From an uncultured Acidimicrobiaceae bacterium (GTDB taxonomy: Bacteria; Actinomycetota; Acidimicrobiia; Acidimicrobiales; Microtrichaceae), in NCBI GenBank assembly GCA_937868025.1, contig CALMLJ010000408.1, positions 1 through 9,991 of the forward strand: DNA of 9,991 bases. The letters are read 5' to 3'. The position numbers and the translations under genes were made by a program. Below are positions 4,946 to 9,991 of this stretch, piece by piece; positions within the stretch are counted from its first letter, which is position 1, and each line of letters opens with the position of its first letter. The notes beneath the pieces were generated by a model. The model was not told the DNA's origin, ran no database searches, and was given only the letters and a program-made list of their open reading frames with translations.

Positions 4946-7501
4946 GTGATCAAGCTCTCACTCCAGAACACCTGGGCGCACAAACGGCGGCTCGTCGGCA
5001 CCTTCCTCGCGGTGCTGATCGGCGTCAGCTTCCTGTCGGGCACGCTCGTCCTCGGCGACACGCTCCGGGACAACTTCGACAAGCTGTTCAAGGCCGGGTA
5101 CGCCGGCATCGATGTCGTTGTTCGCCCTGAGCGTCCGGCCGATGGCAGTGACGACGACACCGGCTTCAGCGCCAAGACGATCGACGCATCGTTGGCCGAC
5201 ACGATCCGCGGCATCGACGGAGTTCGTGCGGTCGCCGCCCAGACCACGGGCTTCGCCCAGGTCATCGGGGCCGACGGCGAGCGCATCGGTGGCAGCGGCC
5301 CGCCGACGCTGGCCGCCAACTGGGACCCCGACGACGGCCTCAACCCGTACAACCTCGTCAAGGGGCGCGCCCCCGAGGGTCCCGAAGAGGTCATCCTCGA
5401 CGACGAGACGGTCGAGACCGGCAAGCTGAAGCTGAACGGCACCGCGACGCTGCTCATGCCGACGCCCCTCGAGGTGACCATCGTCGGCATCGCCGAGTTC
5501 GGTGACGGGTCGAGCAAGGTCGGCGTCACGTACGCGTTCTTCTCCGAATCCGGCACCGCAGCGCACCTCACCCGAGAGCCGGGACAGGTCAACCAGATCG
5601 CGGTGGCCGCGAAGCGGGGTGTCACCGAAGAAGCGTTGCTGAAGCGGATCGAGCCGGTCATCGGTTCGGGCAACGAGGCGCTCACGGGCACGGCCGCGGC
5701 CGACGAGGCCGTCTCCGACATCAACGCCGACTTCCTCGGATTCATCACCACCTTCCTCGTGGTGTTCGCCGGGATCGCGCTGTTCGTGGCGACGTTCAGC
5801 ATCTACAACACCTTCTCGATCATCGTCGCCCAACGGAGCCGGGAGTCGGCCCTCATGCGGGCGATCGGCGCGACTCGTGGGCAGGTCTTGCAGGCCACGA
5901 TGGTCGAGGCCCTGGTGATCGGTGTCCTCGCGTCGGTCGTCGGCCTGTTCGGTGGCATCGGCGTTGCTGCGCTGTTGAAGGCAGCGTTCGACGCGTTCGG
6001 TCTGGCGTTGCCGGCCGGCGGACTCACCATCAAGACGTCCGGCATCGTGATCGCCATCGTCGTCGGCGTGGTCGTCACCTTGGGCGCCGCGATCGTCCCG
6101 GCTCGCCGGGGAAGCCGCGTGCGGCCGATCGAGGCGCTGCGCGCCTCGGCGCTCGAATCCGAGGTGCCGCGCACCCGGCGCACGGTCATCGGCGTGGTGC
6201 TCGCCGTCGTTGGTGTCGGTGTGCTGCTGTGGTCGGTGCTGGCCGAGCCCGACAACATGATCAACTACGCCGGCCCGGCCGCGTTCGTGATCCTCGTCGC
6301 GATGCTCGTGCTCGGTCCGGTGGTCGCCCGTCCAGTAGCAGGACTGTTGGGGGCGCCCATCGCCAAGGCCGGCGGCATCACCGGCGAGCTGTCGCGGGAC
6401 AACGCCATCCGAAATCCGCGGCGCACGGCCTCGACGGCGGCCGCGCTGCTCGTCGGCGTCGCCATCGTGGTGCTCTTCAGCGTGTTCATCGCTTCACTGA
6501 AGAGCCTCATCACCGACTCGGTCGACCGAACCTTCGGCGGGGATCTGGTTGTCGCCAACGGCGGGTTCGGCATCCCGACCCTTCCGCCGGAACTGGCCGG
6601 CCAGATCGCCGGCATCGACGGGGTGAAATCGGCCCTCGGGTACGGCGTCGCCCAGGTCGGCGTCGACGGCGAGGACCCGGACTTCTACGGCGCGGTCGAC
6701 GTGCCCGAGCTCGCCAAGGTCCTCGACCTCGACATCGTGCAGGGGTCGGCCGCTGACTTCGGGGACGGGGATGTCGGCATCAGCGAGGAGACCGCGAAGG
6801 ACAATCGGTTGTCGCTCGGCGATTCCCTCGAGCTGTCCTACCCCGACGGCGCGAAGGAGCAGGGCACCGTGGCCATGGTGTACCGCAACGCGGACATCGT
6901 CGGCAGCTACCTGTTCTCGAGGGCGACCACCGCACCCCACCAGACCATCAAGGCTGATGCCGTGGTCTTCGTGACGCTCGACGAGGGGGCGTCGCCGGCG
7001 AAGGCACGCAAGGACATCAAGCAGTTCACCGATCCGATCGGCAAGCCCAAGATCCAGGACAAGCAGGAGTACACCGACTCGGTTGCGGCCAACCTCGATG
7101 CGCTCCTCGGCATCATCATCGTGATGCTCGCCCTGGCGATCATCATCGCCGCCATGGGTATTGCCAACACGATCGCGCTCTCGGTGCACGAGCGCACCCG
7201 CGAGTTGGGCCTGCTCCGCGCCGTCGGCACGACCCGCACGCAGTTGCGGCGGATGGTCCGGTGGGAGGCGGTCATCGTGTCGACCTTCGGCACGATCGGC
7301 GGTGTCGGTCTGGGAATCGGCCTGGGGTGGGCCCTGACGCGAGCCGTCCTCGCCGACTCGGCGTCGTCACCGTTCGCACTGCCGGTCTCGACGCTCGTGA
7401 TCATCCTGGTCGCCGGGCTCGTGATCGGTGTGCTTGCGGCGTGGAGGCCCTCCTACCGTGCGGCCAAGATGGACGTGCTCGAGGCCGTCTCGGAGGCCTG
7501 A
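4946..7501 (+). CDS. ABC transporter permease with two FtsX/MacB-type modules
   Basis: This 851-residue membrane protein is the partner of the ATPase. It has two copies of the FtsX-type module: helix 1 (about 16-38), a large extracytoplasmic MacB-like domain (about 40-260), then helices at about 263-293, 322-345 and 367-388; helices at about 414-432, 445-470 and 497-519; a second extracytoplasmic domain (about 520-715); and helices at about 721-747, 776-797 and 816-833. Each FtsX domain has the hallmark cytoplasmic segment after its first helix: RSRESALMRAIGATRGQV in the first and RTRELGLLRAVGTTRTQL in the second, with VRPIEALR and MDVLEAV at the ends. That makes ten helices, the usual plan of actinobacterial two-domain permeases. 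No separate periplasmic adaptor gene is nearby. The start is GTG 4946, two bases after the ATPase stop, with no good ribosome site, so coupling is likely. The last 49 bases overlap the convergent AAA+ gene. Confidence 0.95.
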   Translation: MIKLSLQNTWAHKRRLVGTFLAVLIGVSFLSGTLVLGDTLRDNFDKLFKAGYAGIDVVVRPERPADGSDDDTGFSAKTIDASLADTIRGIDGVRAVAAQTTGFAQVIGADGERIGGSGPPTLAANWDPDDGLNPYNLVKGRAPEGPEEVILDDETVETGKLKLNGTATLLMPTPLEVTIVGIAEFGDGSSKVGVTYAFFSESGTAAHLTREPGQVNQIAVAAKRGVTEEALLKRIEPVIGSGNEALTGTAAADEAVSDINADFLGFITTFLVVFAGIALFVATFSIYNTFSIIVAQRSRESALMRAIGATRGQVLQATMVEALVIGVLASVVGLFGGIGVAALLKAAFDAFGLALPAGGLTIKTSGIVIAIVVGVVVTLGAAIVPARRGSRVRPIEALRASALESEVPRTRRTVIGVVLAVVGVGVLLWSVLAEPDNMINYAGPAAFVILVAMLVLGPVVARPVAGLLGAPIAKAGGITGELSRDNAIRNPRRTASTAAALLVGVAIVVLFSVFIASLKSLITDSVDRTFGGDLVVANGGFGIPTLPPELAGQIAGIDGVKSALGYGVAQVGVDGEDPDFYGAVDVPELAKVLDLDIVQGSAADFGDGDVGISEETAKDNRLSLGDSLELSYPDGAKEQGTVAMVYRNADIVGSYLFSRATTAPHQTIKADAVVFVTLDEGASPAKARKDIKQFTDPIGKPKIQDKQEYTDSVAANLDALLGIIIVMLALAIIIAAMGIANTIALSVHERTRELGLLRAVGTTRTQLRRMVRWEAVIVSTFGTIGGVGLGIGLGWALTRAVLADSASSPFALPVSTLVIILVAGLVIGVLAAWRPSYRAAKMDVLEAVSEA

Positions 7502-8847
7502 TCGGCGGCGAGCCGAGCCGCTTCGAATTCGAGTGACGAGGGGCCGTCCTGCGGGGCGGCCCCCGTCGCGCTCGAACCCGTCGGCGTGCCGACGGCCACC
7601 GTCTTGGCGAAGTACAGTTCGAGGACGCGGTCGACCAGGGCCGGGGTGAGGCGAACCGCAGCGTTCTCGTACCGGCAGATCGCGACGGCGAGTTTGCACA
7701 CCACGCCGGGGAGGTACGCGCGGAGCTCGCCGTCGCCCTGGGCGCGGGCGGCGCTGCGGAGTCGGGCAGCGGCGTCCTCGGTGACCTCGATCTGCTTCGC
7801 CTGCGCGACGCGGGCCAACACCCAGTCGAACTGCTGGTCGTCGAGGCAGCCGATGTACACCTTGTTGTGGATGCGGCGGAAGAAGGCCTCGTCGCCGAGC
7901 GCCGTCGGGTCGAGGTTGGTCGACAGCACGACCTTGACCTCGAAGGGCACCTGGAACTTCCGGCCGCCGAGTGTGAGGTAGTCGACCTGTCGGTCGAGCG
8001 GGACGATCCAGCGGTTCAGGAGCTCCTCGGGTGTCATCGCCTGGCGCCCGAAATCGTCGATGACGAGGATGCCGTTGTTGGCCTTGAACTGGAGCGGAGC
8101 GAGGAACGTCCCGACCTCACGGTCGAGGGTGAGATCGAGCATGCCGGCATGCAGCTCGCCGCCGGCGATGACCGCAGGGCGATGGCACATGACCCAGCGG
8201 GGGTCGAGCTCCGCAGGCTGGTTCTCGACCGGTTCGTGGAGGATCGGATCGAACACGCTGATGATCTGGCCCTGCACCTCGACGCAGTGCGGCACGAGCA
8301 CCGTGTCTCGGTAGGCCCGGATCAGGCGCTCGGCGATCGACGACTTGCCGGTTCCCGGAGGTCCGTAGAGGAAGATGGCGCCGTCGCCACAGATGGCCGG
8401 GCCGAGCTGATCGATCAGCCCCGGCGAGATCACCAGATCGCTGAACGCATGGGTCAGCTGGTCGCGGTCGAGATGCACGTTCGGGCGCTGCGCCCGGACC
8501 ACCCGCTGGTACAGGTCGAGCGGCACCGGCAGGGGGCCGGCATACCGGCACTCGGCAGAGCGCTGGCGGGAGTGGGCTCGGCCCGCCTCGGTGACCGAGA
8601 GCAGGTAGGTGCGACCCTGCATGCCCTCGTACTCCATGAGGCGACGGTCCCGCAGCGAGCTGACCACGCTCTCGATGACGCCGACACCGCAGTGCAACCG
8701 CTCGGCGACCCGCACCATCGACGGCCGCCCCTCGGCGATCGTCGTCCGCAGGAGGATGTCCTCGATCATCGACAACGGGATGCCCGCGAGGTCGACGGAG
8801 GCGGGGGAGCGGAGTTCGTGCTGGCTGATCGCCGGTTCTTGATTCAT
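7453..8847 (-). CDS. AAA+ ATPase with N-terminal winged-helix-like region (uncharacterised family)
   Basis: The protein has 464 residues. Residues about 25-95 look like a winged helix (VAERLHCGVGVIESVVSSLRD then GRTYLLSVTEAGR), and the AAA+ domain follows: Walker A GPPGTGKSS (Lys168), Walker B GILVIDDFGRQ (Asp264/Asp265), sensor 1 STNLDP (Asn311), and FFRRIHNKV with Arg324/Arg325 as the likely arginine finger. Two blocks look family-specific: HCVEVQGQIISVFDPILHEPV (187-207) and LLNRWIVPLDRQVDYLTLGG (276-295). I recall similar, mostly uncharacterised ATPases in several phyla; this is memory only. Having Asp where many AAA+ proteins have Glu after the first Walker B Asp could lower hydrolysis. 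The tail from about 420 is Ser/Ala-rich and poorly conserved. The start ATG at 8845-8847 has GAGGA three bases upstream, a short spacing. It is transcribed away from the ArsC-like gene and overlaps the permease gene tail to tail. Confidence 0.88.
   Translation of the reverse strand: MNQEPAISQHELRSPASVDLAGIPLSMIEDILLRTTIAEGRPSMVRVAERLHCGVGVIESVVSSLRDRRLMEYEGMQGRTYLLSVTEAGRAHSRQRSAECRYAGPLPVPLDLYQRVVRAQRPNVHLDRDQLTHAFSDLVISPGLIDQLGPAICGDGAIFLYGPPGTGKSSIAERLIRAYRDTVLVPHCVEVQGQIISVFDPILHEPVENQPAELDPRWVMCHRPAVIAGGELHAGMLDLTLDREVGTFLAPLQFKANNGILVIDDFGRQAMTPEELLNRWIVPLDRQVDYLTLGGRKFQVPFEVKVVLSTNLDPTALGDEAFFRRIHNKVYIGCLDDQQFDWVLARVAQAKQIEVTEDAAARLRSAARAQGDGELRAYLPGVVCKLAVAICRYENAAVRLTPALVDRVLELYFAKTVAVGTPTGSSATGAAPQDGPSSLEFEAARLAADQASETASSTSILAAR
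7540..7563 (+). terminator. Strong hairpin 38 bases after the permease stop, candidate T-less terminator
   Basis: GGGGCCGTCC (7540-7549), loop TGCG (7550-7553) and GGGCGGCCCC (7554-7563) make a 10-bp stem whose only non-Watson-Crick pair is a U-G wobble in the plus-strand RNA. On the minus strand the same pair becomes a C-A mismatch, so the fold favours the plus strand, the direction of the ABC operon. No T-tract follows. It lies inside the low-conservation tail of the AAA+ gene. Confidence 0.5.
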
Positions 8848-8852
8848 GTTTC

Positions 8853-8911
8853 CTCAGGACGGATCGCGTTCGTGCCTTGTCTCATCGGCCGGTTGCTCGG
8901 TGATTCCTGAG
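8853..8911. other. Inverted repeat CTCAGGA...TCCTGAG in the divergent intergenic region
   Basis: CTCAGGA at 8853-8859 and its exact reverse complement TCCTGAG at 8905-8911 are separated by 45 bases, each with T-rich or A-rich flanks pointing the same way (TTTC before the first, AAAA after the second). The first copy overlaps the ribosome site of the AAA+ gene. Two copies in a divergent gap could bind a shared regulator; a seven-base match can also be chance. Confidence 0.25.
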
Positions 8912-8965
8912 AAAAGAACGTCATGCGGTGACCTCGGGCCGGCGAGCTTCTGTCACGCTGTGCCC

Positions 8966-9322
8966 ATGGCCGACGTGACCGTGTACCACAACCCGAACTG
9001 CAACTCCTCGAAGACCGCGCTCGCCATGGCGGCAGATGCTGGCGTCGACGTCGACGTCGTGCTCTACCTCAAGACGAAGCCCGACGCCGAGGAGATCGCA
9101 TCCATCGTCGAGAAGCTGGACGGCCCGGTGACCGAGCTGGTGCGACGCGACGCCAACTTTGCCCAGCTGGGCCTGACCGACGCCGATGTCCAGACCGCCG
9201 AGCAGGTCATCCCGCTGCTGGCGGCGAACCCGAAGCTCCTCCAGCGGCCGATCGTCGTGAAGGGTGACCGCGCTGTCGTCGGACGCCCCAAGGAGCGCAT
9301 CGCCGATCTGCTGGGCAGCTAG
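8966..9322 (+). CDS. arsC: ArsC-family protein (glutaredoxin-type arsenate reductase-like)
   Basis: The protein has 118 residues with a thioredoxin-like fold. Glutaredoxin-coupled ArsC reduces arsenate to arsenite. The active-site Cys12 lies in YHNPNCNSSKTAL, and arginines fall at 60 (ELVRR), 94 (LQRPIVV) and 107 (VGRPKE). These are the same numbers as Cys12, Arg60, Arg94 and Arg107 of the well-studied E. coli plasmid R773 enzyme, so the arsenate-binding set appears complete. The protein is about 20 residues shorter than that enzyme at the C-terminus, as in many family members. No other arsenic gene (arsR, arsB, acr3) is in the window, and relatives such as YffB-like or Spx-like proteins share the fold, so the true substrate is uncertain. 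ATG 8966 is used because the family starts there; an in-frame ATG at 8846 would add 40 unrelated residues. No Shine-Dalgarno sequence is near, so the message may be leaderless. Confidence 0.85.
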   Translation: MADVTVYHNPNCNSSKTALAMAADAGVDVDVVLYLKTKPDAEEIASIVEKLDGPVTELVRRDANFAQLGLTDADVQTAEQVIPLLAANPKLLQRPIVVKGDRAVVGRPKERIADLLGS

Positions 9323-9333
9323 GCGCCGTCACC

Positions 9334-9991
9334 ATGGTCGACGCTGGGGCAACCGACCACACCGCCGGCGAGCCGAGCTGGTCGTTGACCATCGCGCTCG
9401 CCGCGGTCATCGTCGTCGCGCTCCTCGCGGGGATCGTGGCCCTGACCGACGGATCCCCGTCGACCGTCGCGGGCGCCGGTGCCGGAACGGATCGAGGCCC
9501 GGCGTCACCCTCCTCCGCGCCGACCCCGTCCACCGCCGCTTCGACCTCGACCTCGACGTCCGCCGCGTCGACCTCGTCGACGACGACCTCGTCCACCGAG
9601 TCCAGCTCGCCACCGTCCACCGAGCCGGTGGCGCCGACGACCACCGGGGCTCCGGGCACGGTTGTGGGCGGCTTCGCCGTCAGCTTTCCGACCCCGCCCC
9701 GGGTGGCGTCGGTGCCGGTCGCCACCGCATCGGGCACCGTGACCCGGACCGAGTACGACCTCGACGGTCCCGACGGCAGTCTCATCTCGGTGACGTCGGT
9801 CGAGTTGGCGCTCGGCGGCCGCCCCGTGGCCTCGGTGCTCGCCGACGTCGCGGCGCAGGCGGGCCGGGGTCTCGGTGCCGCCCCGATCGTGGGGACGGCG
9901 ACCACGGTCGGCGGTCAGCCCGCCCTCCCGTTCCGCGTGTCGACCTCCGACGGCGTGGTGCGGGCGGTGGTCGTCCACGGCGCCGATCGCC
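9334..9991 (+). CDS. Membrane protein with Ser/Thr-rich linker and extracytoplasmic domain, 3' end outside the window
   Basis: An open frame runs from ATG 9334 without a stop to the end of the window (219 codons). It shows a short cytoplasmic start, one membrane helix at about residues 17-36 (LTIALAAVIVVALLAGIVAL), a long Ser/Thr/Pro-rich linker (about 38-105), then a domain beginning GGFAVSFPTPPRV. That 'F-x-V-x-F-P-x-x-P' opening is common in small extracytoplasmic domains of actinobacterial membrane and lipoproteins; the function is unknown. Composition decides the frame: the opposite-strand frame over the same stretch gives a low-complexity protein without a recognisable fold. AGG at 9321-9323 is ten bases before the ATG, a weak ribosome site, and the gap to the ArsC-like gene is only 11 bases, so the two are probably co-transcribed. 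The layout matches the zinc-ribbon protein at 609, minus the ribbon. Confidence 0.75.
   Translation, partial: MVDAGATDHTAGEPSWSLTIALAAVIVVALLAGIVALTDGSPSTVAGAGAGTDRGPASPSSAPTPSTAASTSTSTSAASTSSTTTSSTESSSPPSTEPVAPTTTGAPGTVVGGFAVSFPTPPRVASVPVATASGTVTRTEYDLDGPDGSLISVTSVELALGGRPVASVLADVAAQAGRGLGAAPIVGTATTVGGQPALPFRVSTSDGVVRAVVVHGADR
9536..9611 (+). repeat. Low-complexity TCGACC/ACGTCG-type repeat coding a Ser/Thr linker
   Basis: Imperfect repetition of TCGACC, TCGACG and TCGTCC units encodes runs of Ser, Thr and Ala in the linker of the membrane protein. It is coding low complexity and not a mobile or intergenic repeat. Such tracts can vary in length between strains. Confidence 0.6.

Noticed and set aside
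4946..7501. Possibility that the permease is a fusion of two separate genes or a recent duplication
   Set aside because: Two FtsX modules in one chain with ten helices is the normal plan of this permease family, and the two halves differ strongly in sequence.
7867..8910. A 347-codon plus-strand frame opposite the AAA+ gene
   Set aside because: The minus strand carries Walker A, Walker B and sensor motifs in one frame; the plus-strand product is an acidic/Arg-rich shadow.
9207..9905. A 232-codon minus-strand frame over the end of the ArsC-like gene and the last membrane protein
   Set aside because: It is Val/Ala/Asp low complexity. The plus-strand frame has a membrane helix, a linker and a domain, and follows the ArsC-like gene closely.

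Overview
The window is about 10 kb of dense, GC-rich DNA with gaps of only a few to about 150 bases between genes. GTG and TTG starts, a GTGA stop/start overlap, a probable leaderless start and actinobacterial-style Pro/Ser/Thr-rich membrane proteins suggest an actinobacterium. The class Acidimicrobiia fits the overall look, but that is an impression and was not tested. No rRNA, tRNA, CRISPR array, insertion sequence or phage gene is visible.

Left part (1-1538): the 3' end of a GH38 alpha-mannosidase-like gene, then a single-pass membrane protein with an N-terminal four-cysteine zinc ribbon, a Pro/Gly/Ala-rich linker and an extracytoplasmic domain.

Centre-left (1575-4033): a sensor histidine kinase and NarL/LuxR-type response regulator sharing a GTGA junction, then 15 bases later a RibD-C/dihydrofolate-reductase-like oxidoreductase. 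These three look like one transcription unit. Centre (4182-7501): an ABC ATPase and a large FtsX/MacB-type permease, two bases apart, forming an exporter or lipid/lipoprotein-type transporter. The 148-base gap before it holds two GC hairpins, a perfect 30-bp palindrome and a -10-like box placed for a leaderless transcript starting at the ATPase ATG. The simplest model, which is inference, is that the two-component system senses an envelope signal and controls the transporter through the palindrome.

Right part (7453-9991): on the minus strand, an AAA+ ATPase with an N-terminal winged-helix-like region, whose 3' end overlaps the permease gene by 49 bp. A strong hairpin that could terminate the transporter transcript lies inside this gene's poorly conserved tail. 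Divergent from it are an ArsC-family reductase and, 11 bases later, a membrane protein with a Ser/Thr-rich linker that runs off the window. That last protein has the same layout as the zinc-ribbon protein at the left, and the extracytoplasmic domains may be related.

No wholly new system is demonstrated. The best leads are the palindrome with the leaderless promoter, the winged-helix AAA+ ATPase, and the two look-alike membrane proteins.
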